Positions 52,014 through 60,717 of a stretch of 64,000 bases of DNA are shown here, piece by piece. This DNA is from Terrimesophilobacter mesophilus (GTDB lineage Bacteria > Actinomycetota > Actinomycetes > Actinomycetales > Microbacteriaceae), in NCBI RefSeq assembly GCF_014200375.1, contig NZ_JACHBP010000001.1, forward strand, positions 1,054,001-1,118,000. Direction: 5' to 3'. Within the stretch, counting starts at the first letter, position 1. Every line of letters begins with the position of its first letter. The notes below the pieces were generated by a model that did no database searches, was not told the origin of the DNA, and saw only the letters and a program-made list of their open reading frames with translations. The translations under genes were made by a program, and so were the position numbers.

Positions 52014-53875
52014 GTCGTCTTCCGGAGAGCGACTGTCCTGCCCGGCAGGAGCGCCCGCAACGCGTTCAGGATCGTGATGAGGTCGACGACCTCCTGAAGA
52101 GCCGCTCCCACGATCGCGGGCAACCACCCGAACGCCGCCGTGAGCATGAGTGCGACGCTGATCGCGATGCCCAGCCAGATGCTCTGAAGGGCGATGTGCA
52201 CCGTGCGGTGCCCGATCTCCACCGCATCCGCCACCCTCGACACATCGTCGACGAGGATCACGACGTCGGCGGACTCACTCGCCGCCGTCGAACCCCGCGC
52301 ACCGAGTGCGATTCCGACATCCGCGACAGCGAGGACCGGTGCATCGTTGACGCCATCACCCACCATGATGACCGGCCGCGGTCTCGCGGACCGAACCAGT
52401 TCCACCTTGTCCTGCGGGAGGCACTCGGCGTGCACGTCGTCGATCCCCAGCCGTTCCGCTATCGGCCTCGCCGTCTGCTCCACATCCCCGGTGAGGAGGA
52501 TGACATGTCGGATGCCGCTGCGGCGCAGACGCTCCAGGGTCGCCGGCGCCTCCTCCCGCATTTCGTCGCGCAGCACCACTGTCCCGGCGAATCGGCCGTC
52601 CAGGGCGACGTACACGGCTGCTTCGCCGCTGGCGAGCGTCCGACGCTGAACGCCGGTCGCCCGATCGGCGACGAAGCTCGGCTTGCCCACGATGATCTCG
52701 CGTCCGTCGATCGTCGCCTCGACTCCGTGCGTCGCCACCTCCCCCGCCCTGCTCGCCTCCCGCAGTGCGATCCCGCGATCCGTCGCGGCCTGGCGGAGCG
52801 CCGCCGCGAGCACGTGTGATGAGTACTGCTCAGCCGACGCGACGACGCCGAGCAGCTCATCAGGACCGAAATCAGGACCGAAACCCGGCTCCGGATACAA
52901 CGCGACGACCTCCGGCACGCCGTTCGTGAGCGTGCCCGTCTTGTCGAAGGCGACGGTGCGCGCCGCGGCGAGCTGCTCGAGGGCGGAGGCGCCCTTGACG
53001 ACGACGCCGGACTTCGATGAGCGGCTCATACCGGCCATGAACGCGATCGGCGCGGCGAGCAGCAGCGGGCACGGCGTGGCGACGACGAGCACCTCCGCGA
53101 ACCGCACAGGGTCGCCGGAGATCGCCCACGCGATCGCCCCGATGACGAGCGCGATGATCGTGAATGGGATCGAGTAACGGTCGGCGAGCCGAACCATGGG
53201 CGCCTTGCTCGCAGACGCTTCGGCCACGAGCTTGACAATGAGCTGGTACTGGCTCGCACTCGCGAGCGTCGTGGCCCGGATGTCGACGGCACCCGACCCG
53301 TTGACAGAACCGCTCCAGAGCTGGTCGCCCCGCACCTTGTCCACGGGCATGCCCTCGCCCGTCAGCGAGGACTCGTCGAGGGAGGCCTCCCGCCCCTCCA
53401 GCACGGCATCCACGGGGACGATCTCCGATGGACGCAGCAGGAGCCGGTCACCGACGGCCACCTCATCGACGGGGACGTCCTCGATCCCCCCGGATGCGGT
53501 GTATCGGTGCGCTCGCACGGGAGCCCGGTCGAAGAGCGATCGCAGGTCGCGTTCTGCACGGCCGGCGGCGTAGTCCTCCAGCGCCTCCCCGCCGGAGATC
53601 ATCAACACGATGATGAGGCTCGCCCAGTACTCTCCGACGATGACCGTCGACACGATGGCGATGACGGCGAGCACGTCGAGCCCGAACTGTCCGCGCATGA
53701 GCCGACGCACCATGGACCAGGCCTGCATCGCAGCGACGATGAGCGCGAATGCGCTGATGACCCACTGCGCGACGGCACCGTTGCCCGTCGCGGCGAGGCC
53801 GAGGCCGACGAGTCCGACCACCACCGTGATCGCCACGATCGGGTAACGCCGGACGGCGGCCACGAACCAGGTCAT
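51980..53875 (-). CDS. P1B-type heavy-metal ATPase with TPCP motif, no metal-binding N-domain
   Basis: A 631-residue pump with about eight membrane segments. The transmembrane metal motif is T267-P-C-P270, the phosphorylated aspartate D311 in AFDKTGTLT, the actuator loop is DESSLTGEGMP, and the hinge GDGVNDAPVL. The N-terminal HMA metal-binding domain of most relatives is missing. The last segment has GAALQEVVDLITILNALRAL, unlike the Cu+ pumps. TPC/SPC forms of P1B ATPases transport Zn, Cd, Co or Fe; metal cannot be assigned. A candidate iron box lies directly upstream (53913-53931). The expected role is efflux of excess divalent metal. Confidence 0.92.
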   Translation of the reverse strand: MTWFVAAVRRYPIVAITVVVGLVGLGLAATGNGAVAQWVISAFALIVAAMQAWSMVRRLMRGQFGLDVLAVIAIVSTVIVGEYWASLIIVLMISGGEALEDYAAGRAERDLRSLFDRAPVRAHRYTASGGIEDVPVDEVAVGDRLLLRPSEIVPVDAVLEGREASLDESSLTGEGMPVDKVRGDQLWSGSVNGSGAVDIRATTLASASQYQLIVKLVAEASASKAPMVRLADRYSIPFTIIALVIGAIAWAISGDPVRFAEVLVVATPCPLLLAAPIAFMAGMSRSSKSGVVVKGASALEQLAAARTVAFDKTGTLTNGVPEVVALYPEPGFGPDFGPDELLGVVASAEQYSSHVLAAALRQAATDRGIALREASRAGEVATHGVEATIDGREIIVGKPSFVADRATGVQRRTLASGEAAVYVALDGRFAGTVVLRDEMREEAPATLERLRRSGIRHVILLTGDVEQTARPIAERLGIDDVHAECLPQDKVELVRSARPRPVIMVGDGVNDAPVLAVADVGIALGARGSTAASESADVVILVDDVSRVADAVEIGHRTVHIALQSIWLGIAISVALMLTAAFGWLPAIVGAALQEVVDLITILNALRALLPGRTVALRKTTMRRPVGDAVV

Positions 53876-53912
53876 GGCCTCAGTACTACCCGCAACCGGT
53901 CACGGTTTCCAG

Positions 53913-53931
53913 CAAGGTGAGCCTGACCTTT
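53913..53931 (-). promoter_or_regulatory. Candidate iron box (DtxR/IdeR-type) upstream of the P1B ATPase
   Basis: CAAGGTGAGCCTGACCTTT matches the consensus TTAGGTTAGCCTAACCTAA at 13 of 19 positions and contains the near-symmetric core AGGTGAGCCTGACCT. It lies 38 bases before the ATPase ATG. DtxR-type proteins also read manganese. This would tie the pump to iron or manganese status. Confidence 0.5.
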
Positions 53932-53984
53932 CCGGGGGTACCGTGTCCCATCGGGGCGCACCCGTTGAAGCCCGGATGCGCGGG

Positions 53985-55199
53985 TCAGCCGAGTCGTGCC
54001 TTGAGGTTGTCGGCGAGAGCCCCGAGGAACTCCTCCGTCGTCAGATAACCCTGATCGGGGCCGACGAGGAGGGCGAGGTCCTTCGTCATCCTGCCGGACT
54101 CGACCGTCTTCACCACGACATCCTCGAGGGTGTGAGAGAAATCGATGAGCTCCTGGTTTCCATCGAGCTTGCCGCGGTGGGCGAGCGCACGCGTCCACGC
54201 GTAGATGGAGGCGACCGGGTTCGTCGAGGTCGGCTTGCCCGCCTGGTGCTGGCGGTAGTGGCGGGTCACGGTGCCGTGGGCCGCCTCCGCCTCGACGATC
54301 TTCCCGTCGGGGGTCGTGAGCACGCTCGTCATGAGACCGAGCGATCCGAAGCCCTGCGCGACGGTGTCGGACTGCACATCCCCGTCGTAGTTCTTGCACG
54401 CCCAGATGTAGCCGCCCTCCCACTTCAGGCTCGCAGCGACCATGTCGTCGATGAGCCGGTGCTCGTAGGTGAGGCCCGCGGCGTCGAACTTCGCCTTGAA
54501 CTCGTCCTCGAAGACCTCGGCGAAGAGGTCCTTGAACCGGCCGTCGTAGGCCTTCAGGATCGTGTTCTTGGTCGAAAGGTAGACCGGGTAGCCGCGGTCG
54601 AGTCCGTAGCTGAGCGAGGCGCGCGCGAAGTCGCGGATCGAGTCGTCGAGGTTGTACATCCCCATCGCGACGCCGGAGCCCGGCGCCTGGAAGACCTCGA
54701 ACGACTGCGGTTCGCCGCCGTCCTTCGGCGTGAAGGTCATCGTGAGCGTGCCTTCGCCCTCGAAGCGGAAGTCGGTCGCGCGGTACTGGTCTCCGAACGC
54801 GTGGCGGCCGATGATGATCGGCTTGTTCCAGCCGGGAACGAGGCGCGGGATGTTGGAGATGATGATCGGCTCGCGGAAGATCGTGCCGCCCAGGATGTTG
54901 CGAATCGTGCCGTTCGGACTCTTCCACATCTTCTTGAGGCCGAACTCCTCGACGCGAGCCTCGTCCGGCGTGATGGTCGCGCACTTGACGCCGACGCCGT
55001 GCTTCTGGATGGCGTGGGCCGCGTCGATCGTGATCTGGTCGTCCGTCTCGTCGCGCTTCTGGATGCCGAGGTCGTAGTACTCGAGGTTCACGTCGAGATA
55101 GGGGTGGATCAGGGTGTCTTTGATGGCCTGCCAGATGATCCGGGTCATCTCATCGCCGTCGAGTTCGACGACGGTCCCTTCAACCTTGATCTTCGACAC
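53985..55199 (-). CDS. icd: NADP-dependent isocitrate dehydrogenase
   Basis: A 404-residue enzyme of the dimeric eukaryote-like class that oxidises isocitrate to 2-oxoglutarate. It starts with [20 protein letters not shown] (GTG at 55199, AAGGAG nine bases upstream), and shows [19 protein letters not shown] with the substrate serine and arginines, [16 protein letters not shown], and the NADP-binding [15 protein letters not shown]. The usual length supports the GTG; a frame extending to 55280 is not needed. A strong palindrome sits 70 bases upstream. Confidence 0.96.
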   Translation of the reverse strand: MSKIKVEGTVVELDGDEMTRIIWQAIKDTLIHPYLDVNLEYYDLGIQKRDETDDQITIDAAHAIQKHGVGVKCATITPDEARVEEFGLKKMWKSPNGTIRNILGGTIFREPIIISNIPRLVPGWNKPIIIGRHAFGDQYRATDFRFEGEGTLTMTFTPKDGGEPQSFEVFQAPGSGVAMGMYNLDDSIRDFARASLSYGLDRGYPVYLSTKNTILKAYDGRFKDLFAEVFEDEFKAKFDAAGLTYEHRLIDDMVAASLKWEGGYIWACKNYDGDVQSDTVAQGFGSLGLMTSVLTTPDGKIVEAEAAHGTVTRHYRQHQAGKPTSTNPVASIYAWTRALAHRGKLDGNQELIDFSHTLEDVVVKTVESGRMTKDLALLVGPDQGYLTTEEFLGALADNLKARLG

Positions 55200-55269
55200 G
55201 GGGTCTCTCCTTGGGTGCTTCGCGCTGGGCCCATTTCGGCCGAGAACCAGCTTACAGGCACCGCGTAAG

Positions 55270-55291
55270 TATCTCGACATCGAGATATCTC
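55270..55291. promoter_or_regulatory. Palindrome TATCTCGA-CA-TCGAGATA between icd and the GNAT gene
   Basis: An 8-2-8 perfect inverted repeat (55270-55287), overlapped by a second palindrome GAGATATCTC (55282-55291), so three half-sites are in phase. It lies about 70 bases from the icd start and 37 from the divergent GNAT start. I think it is the operator of a MarR- or TetR-type regulator; its identity is unknown. Confidence 0.6.
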
Positions 55292-55315
55292 TAGGTTTGC
55301 GTCGCTTCGTGTGGT

Positions 55316-55321
55316 TAGCCT
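55316..55321 (+). promoter_or_regulatory. Leaderless -10 box (TAGCCT) for the GNAT gene
   Basis: TAGCCT ends six bases before the ATG at 55328, with no ribosome binding site between. It belongs to the same pattern seen at galM and others. Confidence 0.55.
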
Positions 55322-55327
55322 GTCATC

Positions 55328-55780
55328 ATGGCCAACCTGAGACTGGAAGAGTTGTCCGGGAGCAACGCGCTCGCCGCGAACAAGCTCACACTGCGGCGCG
55401 GGCAGGAACAATTCGTGATCCCGCCGACCTACGCGATCGCCGATGCCTACCTCGATGCGACGACGAGTTGGCCGCGCGTCGTCCTCAAGGATGACGTCGT
55501 AGTCGGGTTCATCCGGGGCAATTTCGACGAGGATGCCGCGGAGGAGGAGTTCCGCAGTTGCGTCTGGCGCGTCCACGTCGCCGCGAACCAGCAGGGGCAG
55601 GGTGTCGGCACGTTCGCCGTGCTCGCACTCGCCGAGGAGGCCCGCCTCCGCGGGTTCACGAGACTCTCCGCCTTGTGGGAGCCCGGCGACGACGGGCCGG
55701 AGGCCTTCTTCACGAACATGGGCTTCGCGGTCGAGCGGGAGACGCAGTACGGCGAGAAGTTCGGCGTCCTGGCGCTGTGA
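55328..55780 (+). CDS. GNAT-family N-acetyltransferase
   Basis: A 150-residue acetyltransferase. The CoA-binding motif A is WRVHVAANQQGQGVGTFAVL (Q-x-x-G-x-G/A form), preceded by strand VVLKDDVVVGFIRGNF and followed by LSALWEPGDDGPEAFFTNMGFAVE, typical of GNAT fold ends. The acceptor (amino acid, antibiotic, polyamine or protein) cannot be predicted. The stop TGA overlaps the GTG of the alkyltransferase-like gene, so they are coupled. Confidence 0.88.
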   Translation: MANLRLEELSGSNALAANKLTLRRGQEQFVIPPTYAIADAYLDATTSWPRVVLKDDVVVGFIRGNFDEDAAEEEFRSCVWRVHVAANQQGQGVGTFAVLALAEEARLRGFTRLSALWEPGDDGPEAFFTNMGFAVERETQYGEKFGVLAL

Positions 55781-56085
55781 CAGACCCGGGGGAGGACTTC
55801 GTCTCCCGGGTGCTGAGCGTCGTCGAGGCGATCCCGCCCGGACACGTCATGGCCTACGGAGACATCGCGGCGGCCGTCGGATCGCGTGCGCCGCGAGCAG
55901 TAGGCAAGGTCATGGCGTACTACGGCAGCGACGTCCCGTGGTGGCGTGTGATCCGTGCGAGCGGGCATCCGCCGCTGTGCCACGACGACGAGGCGCTGCC
56001 CCACTACGAAGCGGAGGGCACGCCGATCGTGCCCACGGCATCCGGCTACCGCATCGACCTGCGGGTGGCCCGCTACCGCCCGTGA
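55777..56085 (+). CDS. Alkyltransferase-like protein (ATL), MGMT fold without active cysteine
   Basis: A 102-residue protein with the DNA-binding domain of O6-alkylguanine transferases: VLSVVEAIPPGHVMAYGDIA, then SRAPRAVGKVMAYY with the arginine finger position. The PCHR active site of true MGMT reads PWWRVIRASG here, so the alkyl-accepting cysteine is replaced by tryptophan. ATL proteins bind alkylated guanine and hand the lesion to nucleotide excision repair. It begins with GTG in the stop codon of the GNAT gene. Confidence 0.92.
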   Translation: MTDPGEDFVSRVLSVVEAIPPGHVMAYGDIAAAVGSRAPRAVGKVMAYYGSDVPWWRVIRASGHPPLCHDDEALPHYEAEGTPIVPTASGYRIDLRVARYRP

Positions 56086-56098
56086 CGCGGCCGGCGGA

Positions 56099-57904
56099 TC
56101 AGACGAGCGAGTCGCGCCAGGCGGCGTGCATCCTCGAGAACTTGCCGGTGCCCGAGATGAGCGCTGCGGGAGTTCCATCCTCGATGATGCGGCCGTGCTC
56201 CATCACCAGCACCCGGTCGGCGATCGCGACGGTCGACAGCCGGTGCGCGATGATGACCGCGGTCCGGTCCGCGAGCAGCGTCTGCAAGCCCTCCTGCACG
56301 AGCCGCTCGCTCGGGATGTCGAGCGAGGCGGTCGCTTCGTCCAGGATGAGCACGACGGGGTCGGCGATGAATGCTCGCGCGAAGGAGATGAGCTGCCGCT
56401 GGCCGGCGGATACCCGTCCTCCGCGCTTATTCACATCCGTGTCGTAGCCGTTCGGCAGCCCCTCGATGAACTCGTGGGCGCCGACCGCCCTGGCAGCTGC
56501 GATGACCTCCTCGCGCGTCGCCTCCGGTTTGCCGAGCGCGATGTTGTCGGCGACGGTGCCGGAGAAGAGGTACGCCTCCTGCGTGACCATGACGATCGCG
56601 CGGCGGAGGTCCTTCGGGTGCAGCTGGCGCAAGTCGACGCCGTCGAGCGTGACCGAGCCGGACGTCGGGTCGTAGAAGCGCGAGATCAGTTTCGCGAGCG
56701 TCGACTTGCCCGCCCCTGTCGACCCGACCAGGGCGATGGTCTGGCCCGCGGGAATGTCGAGGGTGAAGTGCGGCAGGACGACGCGTCCCTCCTTGTAGGA
56801 GAACTCGACATCGTCGAAGCGCACGGCGCCCTTCGCCTTCCACAGGTCGATCGGGCCGGTCGGATCCGGAACGCTCGGCTGCTCCTCGAGGACGCCGGAG
56901 ATCTTCTCGAGCGCCGCAGCAGCGGACTGGTACGAGTTGTAGAACATCGCGATCTCCTGCGCGGGCGCGAAGAAGGATCGCGTGTACAGGAGCGTCGCCA
57001 GGAGCGCTCCGATGGCGAGGCTGCCACCCGCGACGCGAAGGCCGCCGACGAGCAGCACGACCGCGAGCGTCACGTTGCCGATGAGCACGAGCCCAGGGTC
57101 GAAGATCCCGAACAGGTTGATCGCCCGCTCGTTCGCGTAGCGGTAGTCCTCGACGAGTCCGCCGAACTCCTTCGCATTGCGCTTCTCCTTGCGGAACGCC
57201 TTCACGGCACGGATGCCGGTCATGGTCTCCACGAAGTGCACGATCACGCGAGCGGATGCCGTTCGGGTCTGCCGGAACACCTTCTGCGATGCGAGCTGGA
57301 ACCAGCGCGTGAGGAACCACAGCGGGATGAGCGACCCGAACAGCACGAGCCCGCTGACCCAGTCAAGCCCGAACAGAGCGATCGCGATGAACGCCATGTA
57401 GAGGCCACCCTGCACGAGCTGGCTGATCCCGGAGTCGAGAAGCTCACGGATCGCGTCGAGGTCGCTCGTCTGGCGCGCGATGATGCGCCCGGAGGTGTAA
57501 CTCTCGTGGAATTCGAGGCTCAGCCTCTGCGTGTGCAGGAACACGCGCTTGCGCAGTTCGATCAGGATGGCCTGGCTGATCCTCGCGGTGAGCACCGTGT
57601 ACCACGCGATGAGCACCGCACCGATGATCCCGGTGAACAGGAACGCGCCGACGGCGACGCCGAGCGGCATCCAGTCCTGTTCGAGCATCGCCGGAAGTCC
57701 GTTGTCGATTCCGAACGCGATGAACGCAGGGCCGGCCACCTGGGCGGCCGTGCTGACGACCACGACGACGATCGTCAGGATGATGCGGCCCCACAGCGGC
57801 CGAACGAGCGATCCGAGGAGTGTGAGCGACCTGGCACGGATCTGCCTGCTCTCCTCCTTGGTGAAGTCGTGGCGCTCTTCGCCCTCTACTCCCGTGACGC
57901 TCAT
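56099..57904 (-). CDS. ABC exporter half-transporter, subunit with complete ATP site
   Basis: A 601-residue half-transporter with six membrane segments and a C-terminal ATPase. Walker A is [12 protein letters not shown]-loop VTQEAYLF, Walker [12 protein letters not shown] with catalytic glutamate E523, and the H-loop IIAHRLSTV. The signature is unusual, VSAGQRQ instead of LSGGQ. It starts with ATG in the stop codon of its partner. The two together match the asymmetric heterodimers such as TM287/288, LmrCD or BmrCD, which export drugs or lipids. The partner provides the good signature, this subunit the good Walker B. Confidence 0.93.
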   Translation of the reverse strand: MSVTGVEGEERHDFTKEESRQIRARSLTLLGSLVRPLWGRIILTIVVVVVSTAAQVAGPAFIAFGIDNGLPAMLEQDWMPLGVAVGAFLFTGIIGAVLIAWYTVLTARISQAILIELRKRVFLHTQRLSLEFHESYTSGRIIARQTSDLDAIRELLDSGISQLVQGGLYMAFIAIALFGLDWVSGLVLFGSLIPLWFLTRWFQLASQKVFRQTRTASARVIVHFVETMTGIRAVKAFRKEKRNAKEFGGLVEDYRYANERAINLFGIFDPGLVLIGNVTLAVVLLVGGLRVAGGSLAIGALLATLLYTRSFFAPAQEIAMFYNSYQSAAAALEKISGVLEEQPSVPDPTGPIDLWKAKGAVRFDDVEFSYKEGRVVLPHFTLDIPAGQTIALVGSTGAGKSTLAKLISRFYDPTSGSVTLDGVDLRQLHPKDLRRAIVMVTQEAYLFSGTVADNIALGKPEATREEVIAAARAVGAHEFIEGLPNGYDTDVNKRGGRVSAGQRQLISFARAFIADPVVLILDEATASLDIPSERLVQEGLQTLLADRTAVIIAHRLSTVAIADRVLVMEHGRIIEDGTPAALISGTGKFSRMHAAWRDSLV

Positions 57905-59775
57905 GATCCGACCTCTGTGCTGGGGCGGCTCACGCCGCTGGTGACGATGGGGATGGGTGTCGTCGGCGGCGACGGGGTGTATCCGGGCCCATCGCCTTCG
58001 TCTTCGAGGCTCGAGATCACGAACCGGTAGTGCTCGCTCGAGGCGAGCAGCTCCGAGTGGCGCCCGACGGCCGTGATCCTGCCCTTTTCGAGCAGCGCGA
58101 CGCGGTCGGCGAGCATGACCGTCGACGGGCGATGGGCGACGATGAGCGCCGTCGTCGAGGCGAGCACCCTCCGCAGGGCGGCCTCGACGAGCGCCTCGGT
58201 GTCGACGTCGAGCGCGGAGAGCGGGTCATCGAGCACGAGCACGTCCGGCTTCGCGGCGACGGCGCGCGCGAGTGCGAGTCGTTGCCGCTGCCCACCGGAG
58301 AGGCTCATGCCCTCTTCACCGACCTTCGTGTCGAGACCCTCCGGCAATTCGCGGGCGAAGTCGGCCTGCGCGATGTCGAGCGCCTCGTCGAGTTCGGCGT
58401 CGCTCGACTCCGGACGGCCGAGCAGCACGTTGTCCCGCACGGATGCCGAGAACAGGGTCGCATCCTCGAACGCCATCGCGACGTGCGAGCGCAGCTCTTC
58501 GAGGCTGAGCTCCCGGATGTCGACCCCGTCGAGGGTGATCGACCCGCTCGTGACGTCGTAGAGCCTCGTCGCGAGCGCGGTGACGGTGGACTTGCCACTG
58601 CCGGTGAGGCCGACGAGCGCCATGGTCTCGCCGGGCTCGAGCTCGAGGTCGATGCCGTCCACGAGGTCCGGGAACCGTTCGGGCGAGTCCGCATAGCGGA
58701 AGTGAACGTCGTGGAAGACGAGGCGCCCCTTGGGCTTCTCGATCGTACGAGGCGACTCCGGGTCGACGATCGTGTTCTTCTCGTCCATGACCTCGAAGAA
58801 CCGGTCGGCAGCGGTGCGCGTGTCGAACGTCATCGACAGGAGGAAACCGATCGACTCGACCGGGAAGCGAAGCACTGTCGCTGTCGCGAAGAACGCGACG
58901 AGTCCTCCAGGCGTGATCTGGCCGACGCTCGCCAACCAGACGCCGCCGCCGAGGCACAGTGCGAACGTGACATCCGGGACGAGGAGGAGCCACAACCAGA
59001 TGCCGGCGATCGCCTTCGCCTTCTCGATCTCGGTGCCACGCAGAAGTTCCGCCTGCGACTCGAAGTTGCGCAGGGCGTGGGCTCCCCGACCGAACGCCTT
59101 GAGCACCCGGATGCCGTGGACCGATTCCTCGACCGTCGTGGCGAGGTCTCCTGCCTGGTCCTGGCTGCGCCGGGCGACGACCGAGTACTTGTTCTCGAAG
59201 AGGTACCCGTAGATGACGAGCGGGACGGAGCACACCAGGAAGATCACGCCGAGGATCCAGTTGATGCTCGCGAGCACCACGATGCCGACGACGATCGTGA
59301 TGGTGTTCACGACGAACAACACGAGGCCGAAGGAGAACCAGCGGCGGATGAGGTTGAGGTCGCTGATGGCGCGCGACAGGAGCTGTCCACTCGGCCAGCG
59401 GTCGTGGAAGTTGACCGGAAGCTCCTGGAGCTGGTTGTACAGTCCGTTGCGCATGCGCGCCTCGATGTGGGTGCCGGGCTGCAGGACGAACCAGCGGCGG
59501 AACCAGATCATGATCGCCTCGATGACGCCGAGGATGAGCACGATGCCCACGGGCCACCAGATCTCGCTCGAGTCGCCATCCTTCAGCGGACCGTCGACGA
59601 GGGATCGCAGCACCTGCGGGATGGCGAGTGCGACGAGGGCCGCGAGCATGGCGGCACCCATGCCGAGGTAGATGCGCGGCATGGCGGGTTTTGCGAACGG
59701 GTACACGCGCATGATGGCGGCGAAGGTTCCCGGTCGCTTCTCGTGGACGTCAGAGGACAACAGTTTTCCTTGCAT
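57901..59775 (-). CDS. ABC exporter half-transporter, subunit with degenerate ATP site
   Basis: A 624-residue half-transporter with six membrane segments. Its ATPase has Walker [12 protein letters not shown] and an intact signature [14 protein letters not shown], but the catalytic glutamate is aspartate (D517, in LDDPLSALD) and the Q-loop glutamine is replaced (MAFEDATLF). So one of the two ATP sites of the heterodimer is non-hydrolytic. The gene precedes the partner and overlaps it by four bases. A long C-terminal tail rich in Pro, Thr and Ser follows the ATPase. The substrate cannot be predicted. Confidence 0.93.
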   Translation of the reverse strand: MQGKLLSSDVHEKRPGTFAAIMRVYPFAKPAMPRIYLGMGAAMLAALVALAIPQVLRSLVDGPLKDGDSSEIWWPVGIVLILGVIEAIMIWFRRWFVLQPGTHIEARMRNGLYNQLQELPVNFHDRWPSGQLLSRAISDLNLIRRWFSFGLVLFVVNTITIVVGIVVLASINWILGVIFLVCSVPLVIYGYLFENKYSVVARRSQDQAGDLATTVEESVHGIRVLKAFGRGAHALRNFESQAELLRGTEIEKAKAIAGIWLWLLLVPDVTFALCLGGGVWLASVGQITPGGLVAFFATATVLRFPVESIGFLLSMTFDTRTAADRFFEVMDEKNTIVDPESPRTIEKPKGRLVFHDVHFRYADSPERFPDLVDGIDLELEPGETMALVGLTGSGKSTVTALATRLYDVTSGSITLDGVDIRELSLEELRSHVAMAFEDATLFSASVRDNVLLGRPESSDAELDEALDIAQADFARELPEGLDTKVGEEGMSLSGGQRQRLALARAVAAKPDVLVLDDPLSALDVDTEALVEAALRRVLASTTALIVAHRPSTVMLADRVALLEKGRITAVGRHSELLASSEHYRFVISSLEDEGDGPGYTPSPPTTPIPIVTSGVSRPSTEVGS

Positions 59776-59977
59776 TGGTCAGGGGACGGCAATGCCGACA
59801 CTAGTGAGGGGAGACCGTCTGGGCCTCCGCGATGCCGACGGCGGGGCGCCGCGTTCGCCCCACTCCGTCAGCGCAGCCTTCCAGAATATGCCATGGTCAT
59901 CCGCGCCGCAAATGGCCATGGTCGGGGCGCCCGCTGCAGGCGGACGCGCCCGCTGTGGCAATCCCCCAAGCCATTGG

Positions 59978-59996
59978 TTAGGATTGCCTTACCTTC
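59978..59996 (+). promoter_or_regulatory. Candidate iron box (DtxR/IdeR-type) upstream of dedA
   Basis: TTAGGATTGCCTTACCTTC matches TTAGGTTAGCCTAACCTAA at 14 of 19 positions and includes the near-perfect inverted repeat GGTTAGG-N4-CCTTACC (59976-59993). It lies 56 bases before the DedA start in a 276-base intergenic region that holds no other recognisable feature. Confidence 0.55.
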
Positions 59997-60051
59997 ATGA
60001 TCGGATTCCCGTGACCCGTATTGACCGCCAGACCGCCCGTGCGGTGCGACC

Positions 60052-60702
60052 ATGATTCCCCTGGCGACCTCGAACCTCGGCGACGAGATGGGCGACCTCC
60101 TCTCGGCGGCCGGGCCGATCATCTTCTACGTCATCGTCTGGGGGCTCGTCTTCGCGGGCACGGCGATCTTCCTCGGGCTGTTCATCCCGTTCATCACCGG
60201 TGACTCCCTGCTGTTCGCCGCGGGGCTCATCACCGCATCCGCCGCGAGCCTCAACATCGTCATCCTCGCCGTCGGTGTGGGGATCGCCGCGTTCCTCGGG
60301 GACCAGGTCGGCTTCCTCCTCGGGCGCCACTACGGGCGCGGCTACCTCGATCGCCACGGCGGCAGGCGCACCCAGAAGGCGATCTTCGTCGCCGAGACCT
60401 TCTACCAGCGCTACGGATGGTGGTCGATCGTCGTCGCCCGCTTCGTCCCGTGGGGCAGGGTGTTCATCCCGGTCATCGCCGGGGTCGGCCGGATGAACTA
60501 TTACCGGTTCGTGTCCAGCAACCTCGTCGGAGCGCTCGCCTGGGGAGTCGGGATCTCCCTCGTCGGCTACTTCACCGCTACGATCCCCGGAGTGAAGAGC
60601 GCCTCGTACGTCATCGCCGGTGTCGTCATCGCCCTGTCGATCATCGCCGGCATCCGCACCTGGCGCGCCACCCGGCACGAGCAGGCCGCCGCCGCAGAGT
60701 GA
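60052..60702 (+). CDS. DedA-family membrane protein
   Basis: A 216-residue membrane protein of the DedA/SNARE-associated family. It has the re-entrant helices and signature FLGLFIPFITGDSLLFAAGL near residue 40, GDQVGFLLGRHYGRGYL, and the conserved FVPWGRVFIPVIAGVGRM with arginine. DedA proteins flip lipid carriers such as undecaprenyl phosphate or phosphatidylethanolamine across the membrane. ATG at 60052 follows a weak site. It has a possible iron box upstream and converges with the DDAH-like gene 15 bases on. Confidence 0.9.
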   Translation: MIPLATSNLGDEMGDLLSAAGPIIFYVIVWGLVFAGTAIFLGLFIPFITGDSLLFAAGLITASAASLNIVILAVGVGIAAFLGDQVGFLLGRHYGRGYLDRHGGRRTQKAIFVAETFYQRYGWWSIVVARFVPWGRVFIPVIAGVGRMNYYRFVSSNLVGALAWGVGISLVGYFTATIPGVKSASYVIAGVVIALSIIAGIRTWRATRHEQAAAAE

Positions 60703-60717
60703 GTCGAGCGACTCGAA

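Noticed and set aside
55955-60000. Two open frames of 691 and 656 residues antisense to the ABC exporter genes
   Set aside because: Products are almost entirely charged residues, with no domain. The opposite strand encodes intact ABC transporters.
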